A stretch of 64,000 nt of DNA from Pelobates cultripes (taxonomy: Eukaryota; Chordata; Amphibia; Anura; Pelobatidae), in NCBI GenBank assembly GCA_933207985.1, contig OW240912.1:78536145-78600144 (forward strand). The letters are read 5' to 3'. Position numbers and translations under genes: made by a program. This document shows positions 11,258-20,853 of the stretch, in pieces. The stretch's first letter is position 1, and each line of letters begins with the position of its first letter. The notes under the pieces are model-generated. The model made no database searches. It saw nothing but the letters and a program-made list of their open reading frames with translations, and was not told where the DNA came from.

Positions 11258-12098
11258 GGATATTTTTTTTTTTTTCCTTCCTTGGAGGGTTATTTCATAG
11301 ATGTCAATATTTTTATGGTTGGTGATTAATATTACCTTTTTTTTTTTTTCTTCTTCATAATATAAACAGGACTAATTCACTGGAAATTTACTTACAAATC
11401 TATTACACTTGACACTTGGGATGTAATGTGTATGGTTTGTTTTAGCAGCAGATATATTTCCTTTAAAAACAATTCTTGGAATTTAAGTATTTATTACATC
11501 TTCCTAATACTTTCTTTTTAAAGCATTCCTATGAGGTTTGTTGAAATTAAATACACATTTAATTGAATAATGGGAATATAATTATTTGGATTTAGAAGGT
11601 GTCTTGTCTGCCAGCATGTCCTCTATGTGGTGTATATTTGTTTATTGCTATAGTTTTTTCACTATGATTATCCACATGGCAACAAATACTTATTTTTCTT
11701 GCCTGATTGCATATGTTCGGATATTTGAGTCGGTCATCGCTATAATTATTATTAATACTCTGTATAGATTCCATGTTAGACAGTCAAAACATAGCTACAC
11801 ATTGGCAAGATTTACTAATATTAGAGTTATATATTTATTCATGTAAGACAAGTGAAAACATTTTTGGTCTCTATAGTTGAATACCTAATTGTATATTCCT
11901 TCCTTAAAATATCAATGAGACCTTTAATCTGCCAAAAGAAAAATACAGTTGTAGCCAGTATGTGCTAATTGTTCCCAGTTGAACTGGATAAGTTGATTGA
12001 ATTAAATAAATCAATTAATCTTGCTTTACGAACTACACCATGTAAACTGCAAGTGTAATAAAAAAATAAAAAAAGTTGTAAAAAATGTAAATGTTAAT
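11258..12098. other. Unannotated AT-rich DNA
   Basis: Poly-T tracts at 11262-11275 and 11338-11350. The 86-codon frame at 11586-11846 has no recognisable motif and its composition matches the AT-rich background; I do not regard it as a gene. Confidence 0.4.
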
Positions 12099-12641
12099 TT
12101 AAAGAGTTACAACAAGCGCCAAAACAACTTTAGGTCAATGAAGCAATTTTGGTGTATAAATCATGCCCCTGCATTCTCAGAGCTCAATTCTCTGCTATTC
12201 AGGAGTTAAATCACTTTTTTTATACAGCCCTAGTCGCACCTCTCTGCATGTGACATACACAATCTTCCTAAGCACTTCCTGTAAAGAGAGATCTAATGTT
12301 GAATGCACAGTCTGTTTAATTTAGAATTCCTTATCTCCTGCTCTGTTATGGCTTGCTAGACCCTGCAGCAACCTCTTGTATGTAATTAAAAACCTCTTGT
12401 ATGTAATTCAATTTACAGAGCAGGAGATTAAAACCTTCTAAAGTTAGTTATATCTGATTGAAAATGAAACCATTAGCAGACTGTGTCAGTCACAGTCAGG
12501 GAGGGTATGGCTAAGTCTGCATAAACTGAAAAAAATAAAATTAACAACTGAATGGCAGAGAATTGAGCAGCATAACTGCAGGGATATGATCTATACAAAA
12601 AACAGCTTCAAGTTGCTTTGATGCCCATAGTATCCCTTTAA
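12099..12641. mobile_element. T2-like MITE, long-arm subfamily, complete
   Basis: TTAA 12099-12102 precedes a left arm with gcgccaaaacaactttaggtc and gtgtataaatcatgcccctg. The right arm ends agttgctttgatgcccatagtatcccTTAA-type (TTAA 12638-12641). Subterminal segments (ctcaattctctgc / gcagagaattgag) are inverted copies. It is the fullest copy of the family seen at 685, 17480, 27165 and 30876. Confidence 0.8.
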
Positions 12642-12932
12642 GTATCATACGTTGAGTTGCAAAAGATATGGTGTGGAGAGTGCCCTGCACCATCTCACTT
12701 CCCAGAGTGACTTATGATTTCAGTGATTTGCTGTAATCCTTCCCTTGACCCTCCATCATAAAAGGTAGAAATTTACTTCCTCCTTTGCTGTCCAAGAGGT
12801 GGATGTTTCTCTCAAACTTCCTCTTTGACTTAGCCACAGTCCAGCACAAAAACTGTAAACTAAAATATAAATTAATAATAGCCATACCAGTTTATAGATC
12901 AGAATTCCAGGCTCTTCCTGGTATGGGAAGGT

Positions 12933-13020
12933 TTAAAGGACCAGTTTAAGTTTAAGCACAATAACCACTTCATTGAAGTAAAATTGTTTTGGAGTGCACT
13001 GGCTCACCTGTAGATACAAA
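12933..13020. mobile_element. T2-like MITE, left end only
   Basis: TTAAAGGACCAGTTTAAG at 12933, then the arm ataaccacttcattgaag and a tattgtttt-like return. No right end is recognisable before the LTR at 13443. Confidence 0.5.
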
Positions 13021-13442
13021 ATCTATGTTCCAGCGCTGGATTACTGTGCCCCTCTGTCCTGCTGCTTTCTGATAACCTTGATAATAGAATGCTCGGGCAC
13101 TCTTAAGTCAATCAGTAACTCCCCATTCATAAAAGAAAGGTGCTGTATCTGTCTAAATTTGTCAAATTTACCTGTATGACATGCCTGCTTGATGGTCAAA
13201 CCTGTAGAGGAAAAGTAAAGGGGAGATGTACTATTCTTAGTTTCATTCACCAGGACTCGGACATATGCCAATCCTGGCATATGAGGCTGAGGGGAGTTTG
13301 GTAATCTTTATATTCTACATGAACAAGCAGTTGAAGTTAAGTTCCAGAGAAAAGCTATAACAGCCCATGATATGCATATGTTGCACATGGTGTGAGAAAA
13401 TGACTTTTGGCAAAGCAAGGCTGTCGTTATTTTGACTTTGCC

Positions 13443-14393
13443 TGTGACAAACTCCTCTTTTTAAGGGAGTTTGCCATGAGTTTTTGGAGGGGCCTGCTTG
13501 CCAGCCTTCTACCCTGGGACTATGGGCTTTGTGATAACCCATGTACAAAAGTACTGTTTCTGCCCCTTGGACTTTTAACTGGAACAGGTTCAAACATGTG
13601 GCGGTGGCCATCTTAAATTGTCCATTAGTATTTTGTCGTCGGGTGTATGGAACAGTTTTGGACATGGGGCCATGTGCACGGTGGTGCAAAAATAAGACTT
13701 CCAGGAAATTCCTGAACCCCTGAACCGATCTGGGTGATATTTGGATATGTTGTTCATCAAGATCGGGGCTATCAGGGGATGTGATTTTTGGGGATATGTT
13801 GTATTTTGGGGTACTTTTTGTGGTTTGTAAAAATTGATGTTTTTTCTTAAAGTTAATTGAGTTAGTCCATGGTCTTCGTTAATTAGATCGCAGGCAGAGG
13901 GGAGGGATTGTGTACACTGTATGGGAGTGATTGAATGTAAAACTATGTTTTTATTGGCTTGTTGTTCCTGTGTCCTTGTGCCCCACAAGGTCCACCTGGG
14001 TGGTAACCTTGTGGGGAAAACTGTATAAAAGACCTAGCTCCTCAATAAACCCTCAGATCTGCTTAGTTCCTGTTTTACCCTCAACATAGAGCCTTGTCTC
14101 ATGTGTGGGGGAAAAAGGCTGCATCTACACTGGGGGATTGCTATTCTCTGTATACTCGCCTGGGCTATAATCACTAAGCTCTTTTAAGAGCTTGTTCCTG
14201 CTACTCTCTCTTGGAGGAGAGGTTCACCCATTGGAACCTGGAGCCTTGTTTTAGGTCCAGGGTGGGTAGAGGATGGCGAGTTCCCAGCCAAGCAGTGGCG
14301 GTTCGTGGGATCTGCAGTGCTTATGGTGTCTGCTGCGGTGCTGATGGTCCTTGGTAAGCACTAGGAGCATCGATTGACGGAGGGTCCGTCACA
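13443..14393 (+). mobile_element. LTR (solo copy) of an endogenous retrovirus or LTR retrotransposon
   Basis: The 951-bp unit begins TGTGAC and ends GTCACA, a perfect 6-bp inverted terminus with TG...CA ends. A TATA-like box (tataaaa, 14024-14030) is followed 14 bp later by AATAAA (14044-14049), giving the promoter-then-polyadenylation order of a U3-R-U5 structure, with an unusually long part after the signal (about 340 bp). A hairpin (ccccacaaggt/accttgtgggg, 13981-14016) sits just before the TATA box. A second copy lies antisense at 59963-61588. No internal gag, pol or env region and no matching target duplication were found next to it. Confidence 0.75.
14024..14049 (+). promoter_or_regulatory. 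LTR core promoter and polyadenylation signal
   Basis: tataaaa at 14024-14030 and aataaa at 14044-14049 are correctly ordered inside the LTR. The second LTR at 59963-61588 has no clear TATA box at the equivalent site. Confidence 0.55.
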
Positions 14394-14430
14394 TGGTAAT
14401 TTTCCATGCCATGCATAAGAACCTACAAAG

Positions 14431-14576
14431 TAGGGAGATACAACTTTCCACACTCCAGATGTTGTGGACTACTTCTCCCATGATGCTTTACTAGCATTAA
14501 GGCTACAAGAGCATTATGGGAGATGTAGTCCACAAAATCTGGAGTGCTAAAGGTTGCATACCCTTGGGCTATATAG
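14431..14576. mobile_element. hAT-like MITE of the ctccagatgttgtgg family
   Basis: The inverted halves actccagatgttgtggacta (near 14453) and tagtccacaaaatctggagt (near 14527) surround tctcccatgatgc/gcattatgggaga. The outer tips (gtagggagatacaacttt and aaaggttgcatacccttgg) pair imperfectly. Related decayed copies lie near 17345 and 26854. Confidence 0.65.
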
Positions 14577-16799
14577 TTAGATGTATGTAGTCTTTCATAA
14601 GAAACTGACAAGTGACTGGTCTGTTTTAAAGAGAGTGCTCATTTTATTAAAACAAGATATGACTTGTAGAATGGCAATGAGATTATTGTTTTAATTTTTT
14701 TTTGGAATACAATCCATCTATCTAGCAGAAGGCCTGAATCAAGCGTTAACTCATAACTGTAATCAAGAGAATAAGGGCAGCCAGAAACCTCATCTTGATA
14801 ACACATGCCAACCTTTTTCTTGGATATTGAAGCTATATTTTATTAGCACATTATAATGTCACTGCCTGTGTATTTGTTTCTGTTGTGGCTTGGCTCAATA
14901 CGGTGTCCTTCTGCTAAACAATTTTCAGTACTAATTATCCAAAATAGAGTTTTTGTTTTAAGCCATAAGGGCCAATTCATATTTTTTATTGGCATCCGTG
15001 CACATGGGAACTTTGTTCAAGATAGGAATTTCCTAAAAGTATAGAGCTTATATTTCCACAATTTTTTTTTCTTCCTTCTTACTGTGTATAAAAACACCGC
15101 CTTATTAAATTAGACTGCCCAACCTCAACATTCTCCAGTCTTTTTCTCAAGCCGGGATCTAGCCTAACAAATACTGTTGGTTTATTCACTAAACTCTGTA
15201 TTGTGCAGGATTAAAATACAAGTTGCTAAATTTATTGAAAAATAGCTAATTTGGAACAATTCTCCTACTCTGCTATATTCAGTGTCCTAAATTGTGAGAT
15301 TCACTACAACTTTGCCTTCCTCCACTGGACCCGCTGCGGCACACTCGTCGTAGGTGGTCTTTGCAAATTATGCAAAGTCCCCAGACTGTGACCGTTTAGA
15401 TGTATTTAGCCTAAATTTTACAATTAAGCTTTACTAAAATTTGGTACTTCATGATCAAACACTATTGGGTTTTGTTCATAAAACTGTGAAGTGAGGACAA
15501 TTGTCAGATAATTCTCAAATATTTGGCCAAGGTAGACTAAAATAATGTCCAACTCATTTAACTAATCCACATTTCTGATTTTTAAAAATGGGCTCTCTGA
15601 GCTCTACAGCTCATTGTCGTGCTTATGATGCTGGAAGCCTACTGGTGCCTTCCCTAGTTTTCTATGACACCATTTTGGAACAGTTTGAAATAAAGCAGGA
15701 ACTATTGCATCCTAAAGGCAACCCCTGTGCAATATTCATGGATAATATGTAAATTATACTCACGCATTATCTGTTCACTTTTGTCCAATCTGGCTCTGCA
15801 AACCTGACCGTAGTACCTGAGCCCATCTTTGCTATCCAAGAATGGATGGATTTGTATGGATAATACGAAAATGCAATTTCCACGTTTTCTGAGCAGCTGT
15901 ACAGAGGTCGGTCAAAAAGCGTAGGGGGTGGCGGCTCATCCATTAAAATGTTCCTTTGTGGTCATGGTGCTTAGACGAATCCATCATCCCCACCATCAGT
16001 CTCCCGTGAACTCCCATTCACAAATAATGGTTTGATACATCAGCCGAATAGCATATTCTGGTTAGAATTGCAGTTTTCCTTCTTCTGAGAACCAAACAAT
16101 TTAAAATAATTTATACTATATACTATTAAAGCTATGCGACTAGCAATTGTAAAGTTTAAAAAATGTATAGCACTACAAAACCATCCACTGTCATGTTTCT
16201 CATTACAGAGTCCCATTATTAATTCCCTGCATGTGTTTGCAAGTGTGATTGTACTCGACGAGACAGTTGCTGAAATAAGGATTAGTCTCTGTATCCTGTG
16301 TGGTGGCAAATGATTTTGTAATGTCACAGCCCTGACAGTGTTGCGTTCATAATGTTTTGTGGCTTCCACCAAGTAAACTGTATTGGCAGTCATTGAATGT
16401 TTCTTTAAATGTACCCAATACATTTTTGGTGCATCTCTAAATGGATATGTCAAAAACAGTCTTTAAACTGTTACGTTTGTGGATGCCTTTTTTTTTTTTT
16501 TTTTAAATAGAATTACACAAAATAGGTTTTTAAAAAATCCTTTAAAATTTTATTAGTTAGTGTTCCCATGTATAAAGTTACTTGTTTGTGGATGGAAAGA
16601 AATTGTTGACCCCATCTTTCCGTTTTTTTAAAATGTTGTTCACATTCCACAGTTTTTTTTTTCTTCTGTTTTTTTTCCTTTTTAAAATGTTTTTTGAAAG
16701 ATGTAATAAAAATTATTTGAAAAGATTTATAGGATTATAATTGCTGATATGTAATTTTCTGATTATTTATCATCAGGCAAGTTCAGATGCAGAGACACT
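14577..16799. other. Unannotated DNA, about 2.2 kb
   Basis: No coding homology, array or paired termini are visible. Poly-T tracts at 15060 and 16480-16505. The 137-codon minus-strand frame at 16040-16453 shows no family motif. Confidence 0.4.
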
Positions 16800-17192
16800 T
16801 CACACACTACAGGGATTGACTTACCAGAGTCCAGCGCCGATGCCCCGACGACAGCCTGCCGGGGAGACCTAATGCACATGTGTGGCAATGGGCGCGCACA
16901 TGCATTAGACCTCCCCACAGGAAAGCATTATTCAATGCTTTCCTTTGGGGATTTCGGCGTCGCTGGAGGTCCTCACGTAGCGTGAGGATGTACATCGTTG
17001 TATAACACACGGAAGTCCCTTTAGTGGCTGTCTGATAGACAGCAACTATAGGAGGACTTAACCCTGCAAGGTAAATATTGCAGTTTATGAAAACTGCAAT
17101 AATTACACTTGCAGGGTTAAGGATAGTGGGAATTGGCACCCAGACCACTCCAATGGGCAGAAGTGGTCTGGGTGCCTGGAGTGTCCCTTTAA
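16800..17192. mobile_element. T2-like MITE, GC-rich subfamily, right part
   Basis: The right end shows the paired block gcacccagaccactccaat/agtggtctgggtgcc, then gagtgtccc and TTAA at 17189-17192. Internal hairpins gaaagcattattcaatgctttc and tgcagtttatgaaaactgca, and a gtggctgtctgatagacagc block, match the copies at 42745 and 59130. The left tip is not recognisable beyond about 16800. Confidence 0.7.
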
Positions 17193-17344
17193 GTGCTGCC
17201 CAGCTAATTAAATAATTTTAGCAACAAATAAAATCTTTGTAGACGCTTCTAGGTATTTAAGTTAATTATTTTAGCTATTTAATGGTCTTTCATTCTCACA
17301 AATTAGCCTCTTATTTCAGGAATATTAAAAAGTAGACTCCTAGA

Positions 17345-17420
17345 TGGTTAATTACACATCCCATGAAGCTTTTTGAGTCATAAGCATTGCTAAGGATCAT
17401 GGGAGATCTAGTTCAATAGA
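17345..17420. mobile_element. Decayed hAT-like MITE fragment
   Basis: acatcccatgaagctt and aggatcatgggagat are inverted remnants of the actcccatgatgc block found at 14431. Confidence 0.35.
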
Positions 17421-17479
17421 TGGACTTTCTTTCTTATTTTATGTCTTTTGAGCAGTTGCAGAGGAAAATAGATGGATGA

Positions 17480-17592
17480 ATATATATGCAGGGGACATGA
17501 ATGTCCGGAGTTGGAAGATAATGTCCTGCAGGAACATGAGCTATACACCAAAACTGCTTCATTAAGCTAAAGTTGTTTTGGTGACTATAGAG
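17480..17592. mobile_element. T2-like MITE right arm, interrupted by the Ngaro-like element
   Basis: The arm gagctatacaccaaaactgc, gcttcattaagctaaag, ttgttttggtgactatag matches other MITE right ends but does not finish with the expected ctttaa. The short piece tgcctttaa at 20845-20853, just beyond the Ngaro-like element, supplies that missing end. Confidence 0.6.
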
Positions 17593-17714
17593 TTTCCCCC
17601 TGGAAGAATAAGGAAGGGGGAGCATGACTGCTGCCCAAGATTGGGGGCTGGGTTAAAATGGATACATTTGTGGTTCTTAAGGAGAGGGAGGGGACTTACC
17701 AGTCAGCAGGTTAA

Positions 17715-19020
17715 GTGAGGGCTCCTGGCTGTTTGCGTCTCATTCACCACTTGTCCTACCCATCAGGTGGGTCGGTGAATGATGACATTGACAAGGAAGA
17801 ATCACACGTTCGTTACGCCTCGTTTGATCGGGCTTTAGAGTTGGTCCGGGAGGCAGGGAAGGGAGCTCTGTTGGCGAAGTCGGACATCGAGTCTGCTTTT
17901 CGACAGCTCCCGGTCCACCCGGACTGTTTTCACCTGTTGGGTTGTCGGTTTCAAGGTTCCTTTTTCTTTGATATGTGTTTGCCTATGGCTGCGCTATCTC
18001 TTGTTCTTACTTTGAAATGTTTGCGTCGTTTTTGGAATGGGTGGTCGCTCGGGTTGCAGGGATAGAGTCGCTAACTCATTACCTAGACGATTTTCTGTTT
18101 GTGGGCCCGCGGGAGTCGGATGACTGCGTGGTGCTCTTGGATTCCTTTCGAGCCGTCGCTGCGGATTTTGGCGTGCCAATAGTGGCCGAGAAGACAGAGG
18201 GACCGGTGGGAGTCCTGTCCTACTTGGGGATTGAGGTGGACACGTGGAGCATGGTTTTCCGTTTGCCGGACGAAAAGCTAACTCACCTGCTGTGGCTGGT
18301 GGATTCGGCTAAAGGGGACAAAAAAGTACAGCTTCGGCAGTTGCAGGCCCTGTTAGGGCATCTGAACTTTGCCTGTCGGGTATTACCGATGGGCAGGGCT
18401 TTTTGCCGTCGCTTGTCATTGTCAACGGTCGGAGTCAGGCAACCGTTTCACTTCATTCGAATCACTCACCGGCATCGAGAGGATCTGCAAGTTTGGAGTT
18501 CATTTCTGGGTATGTACAACGGGCAATCCTGCTGGCTGCGCCCGGCAGTGTCCAACATGGATTTGGAATTGTACACGGACGCGTCTGGGTCAGTGGGTTT
18601 CGGTGCCTACTTTCAAGGGCGTTGGTGCGCGGAGGCCTGGCCCCGACACTGGCTAGAGACGGAATTGGTGAGTAACTTAACGTTTCTGGAGCTCTTTCCC
18701 ATTGTGGTGGCTGTTGAGCTCTGGGGTGTGGAGCTGTCGAATCGGAAGGTAGTGGTGCACACGGACAACATGAGTGTGGTCCATGTGATCAACCGATCTA
18801 CGTCGCCTCCGGTGTTGACGCTCCTCCGGCGCCTGGCACTGCTTAGCTTAGCACATAATTTGTGGTTGGTTGCGCGCCATGTGACTGGGGAGCGGAACAT
18901 TATAGCCGATTCTCTCTCTCTCGGTTTCAGTGGGACAGGTTTCGAGTGGCGGCTCCAGAGGCGGAGCGGTCTGGCACCTCGTGCCCGGAGGGTATATGGG
19001 ACCTGGTTTCCACCATTTGA
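17715..19020 (+). pseudogene. Reverse transcriptase-RNase H of the Ngaro-like element
   Basis: The enzyme would copy element RNA into DNA and remove the RNA strand. RT blocks are RLIHHLSYP and GGSVND at the start, SDIESAF with the first catalytic Asp (17883-17885), CLPMG-type block C, then YLDD (18080-18091). RNase H has its four acidic residues: Asp in YTDASG (18578), Glu in LELFP (18689), Asp in HTDNMS (18764) and Asp in ADSLS (18908). Two breaks are visible. A base is missing near 17988, moving the frame between the two RT halves, and a CT run at 18911-18921 is one dinucleotide too long, so the natural C-terminus (an FQWDRF-type tail) continues in a third frame to a TGA at 19018-19020. A stop (17712-17714) immediately precedes the conserved part and the usual N-terminal fingers are absent. 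Catalytic residues are intact, but the protein cannot be made. Confidence 0.88.
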
Positions 19021-19892
19021 GCCGGTTGGCGAGGGAGTCGCTGGCGGAGTCAACGTGGAGGTCGTAATCTGCGGTCTGGCAACAGTGGACGGATGTCTGC
19101 AAGGACAGGGAGGCGTCTTCGGACGAAGGTAGGTTGGGAGCGACTCTGGCCTTCTTGGAGTCACTCTGCGAGGAGGGTAAGTCGGTAGCAGCAGCAGGGA
19201 GGGCGTTAGCGGCCCTGTCTTTTCTGTTCCAGTGGTGTGGGTGGCAGGATGCGACCAAGTCATTCTGCGTCTCGCGGATCATGAAGGGCTGGAAGAAGGG
19301 TCTTAGGCGGGACGCTCAGCGTCCCATCTCCTTTGAGATCTTGTGCAGACTCCTGGAGCGTCTGCAGCAGATTTGTGTTTCGGGCTACGAGGTTCTCCTG
19401 TTCCGGGCCGCTTTTGCTATCTGCTTTTTTGCGGCCCTTTGGATAGGCGAGCTGGTGGCTCCAAGTACGCGGGGGCCAGCTGCCATGCAACTCGCAGATA
19501 TCACGGTCTCGACGGGCGACATGACGTTGCTCATTCGTAAATCTAAGACTGATCAGGTAGGTGTGGGCGCATCGGTTCAGATTATGGCTACTGGTGAGCA
19601 GTTTTGCCCGGTTAAGTTGCTGCGGGATTTCTTGGCGGTGCGAGGATCGGAGGCGGGGTCCCTGTTGCGGCACCGGGATGGGTCAGCGCTCAGCCGGTTT
19701 CAGTTCACCAGGGTTCTTCGGGCAGGGGTGGTTAGTCTTGGGTTGTCTCTTGGTTTGTACACCATGCACTCGTTTCGAATCGGGGCTGCCACGCAGGCTT
19801 GTCAGCTGGGCCTCCCTATGGAGGCGCTCAAGCGTTTGGGGCGCTGGCAGTCGGGCCGGTACCAGCTCTACGTGCGCCCCCATTTGCTGTAG
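19014..19892 (+). pseudogene. Tyrosine recombinase of the Ngaro-like element
   Basis: In DIRS-order elements this enzyme integrates the circular DNA copy without making target duplications. The N-terminal SAM-like part begins in this frame near 19014 (LARESLAESTW) but meets a TAA at 19065-19067 where a Tyr codon is plausible. The open frame from 19134 carries the catalytic domain: the Lys block (IRKSKTDQ), the HxxR box (His 19767-19769, Arg 19776-19778), a Trp in GRW, and the Tyr in QLYVRP (19869-19871, the probable nucleophile). The first catalytic Arg, expected just before the GELVA motif, is Trp (TGG, 19440-19442), a change one C-to-T step from CGG. The frame ends at TAG 19890-19892. Even apart from the stop, the protein would be inactive. 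It shows no phage-integrase N-terminal features. Confidence 0.87.
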
Positions 19893-19914
19893 GCTAGCAT
19901 CGTTAAGGTGATGG

Positions 19915-20538
19915 TTGTCTGTTATTTTCACTGTAGGTCCTTCTCCTCGATTTTTCTGGATCGTGGGACACTCATTTGTTTATTGGGCTGCTAGGCGTGC
20001 GGAGACTAGACCCTATGGCCGTAACCTCGGTTTATCGTACGATGTAGCACGGGTATGTTGGAGGGGGATTCGGGGATTGTCATGGGATGGGTTGTACACC
20101 GAGCTGGTACAGCTCCGGTGCTGTGTGTAAGGGCCGGTGACCTTGGTAGTTCACGTAGTCGGGAACGATGTCGGACGGCGACGGTCGGTGGACCTAGTTC
20201 GTGCGATGCGGCATGACGTGGCCCGCTGTTTTGCGTTGTTCCGGGACCTGACCCTCGTCTGGTCCGTGATCGTTCCGCGCCCGGTATGGCGGTCCGGGGG
20301 GCATGGTAAGGCTTTGGAACGCTATAGGCGTAAGGTTAATATGACCATGTCTCGATTTGTACGCCGACTGGGGGGTACAGTTGTGAGGCACTTTGAGTTG
20401 GAAGGGGTTAATGATGATGTAATGAGACGGAATGGTGTTCATTTGTCCCCCATTGGGTTAGATATTTTCAATATGGGATTACAAGCTGGAATTGAGGCGG
20501 CGCTGTCGGCGGGGGGGCGCGATACCCGCGCAGCGTAG
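19915..20538 (+). pseudogene. SGNH-fold hydrolase of the Ngaro-like element
   Basis: This accessory ORF of Ngaro elements resembles GDSL/SGNH esterases; its role in the element's life cycle is not established. Block I is IVGHSFV with the candidate Ser at 19972-19974. Block III is VGNDVG (Asn 20164-20166). Block V reads NGVHLS with His at 20440-20442, but the Asp that normally precedes it (D-x-x-H) is Asn (20431-20433). A TAA at 20128-20130 splits the frame between blocks I and III; both halves are in the same frame, so this is a single nonsense change rather than a shift. The frame ends at TAG 20536-20538. The nearest upstream sequence (ttattttcactgtag, to 19935) resembles a splice acceptor. 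The start is unclear because no ATG lies between the recombinase stop and block I in this frame. Confidence 0.8.
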
Positions 20539-20843
20539 TGCGCGAGGTGGGCATCGCGGTGGCGGGTTTCCCTGGACAGCGCAGAAGAAAAAAGGAGCTT
20601 TGGGGAGACGACAGCCAGCACGGAGCTGATGGCGAGGAGCCGGCTGTCGAGGCTCATGGTATAGAAGTTGGGAGAACTGCCTGTTGGGAAACACCCAACA
20701 GCTGGCAGAGTTGGACTAAGTTAAAATTATTATGTTAGTTAAAGCTGTGGCCGTTGCCCTTATCCACAAGAAGAAAGTGTCACGTGTATTATTTGTGGGG
20801 CAACGGGTTTGTTGGTTGGGGGACTGGTTGGGTCAGCAGTCAT
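20539..20843 (+). repeat. 3' terminal region of the Ngaro-like element, with hairpins
   Basis: A hairpin ctgttggg/cccaacag lies at 20681-20702. A longer pair, ccgttgccc (20751) and gggcaacgg (20798), encloses ccacaa/ttgtgg. Then come tandem ggttggg motifs and the terminal tgggtcagcagtcatg. DIRS-order elements use terminal and internal complementary repeats to make a circular intermediate, so this is the expected place for them. Confidence 0.6.
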
Positions 20844-20853
20844 GTGCCTTTAA

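Larger units (their letters stand above)
17593..20843 (+). mobile_element. Ngaro-like (DIRS-order) tyrosine-recombinase retrotransposon, degenerate
   Basis: Order: short 5' terminal segment, reverse transcriptase, RNase H, tyrosine recombinase, SGNH hydrolase, 3' terminal region. RT plus a tyrosine recombinase instead of an integrase defines the DIRS order, and the downstream hydrolase is characteristic of vertebrate Ngaro elements. The block is clearly more GC-rich than its surroundings. The 5' segment (catgactgctgccca near 17623) and the 3' end (tgggtcagcagtcatg near 20830) are imperfect inverted repeats, while ttgggggctgg (17641) and ttgggggactgg (20816) are direct. The ORF1 region and the RT N-terminus are absent: the 5' terminal piece runs almost directly into mid-RT. 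All coding parts carry disabling changes. Boundaries are inferred from the interrupted MITE. Confidence 0.85.

Noticed and set aside
11586..11846. Membrane-like 86-codon protein
   Set aside because: Hydrophobicity follows from T-rich sequence; no start context, family motif or neighbouring exon supports it.
13315..13988. Minus-strand frames of 124 and 132 codons
   Set aside because: They lie antisense across the LTR and its flank, and show no protein family motif.
18613..19263. 216-codon minus-strand frame
   Set aside because: It is the antisense shadow of the RNase H and recombinase regions, whose plus-strand motifs are clear.
17593..20843. Crypton-type DNA transposon or domesticated recombinase gene
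   Set aside because: Reverse transcriptase and RNase H lie directly upstream in the expected order, and the frame is disrupted, so a retrotransposon remnant is the better reading.
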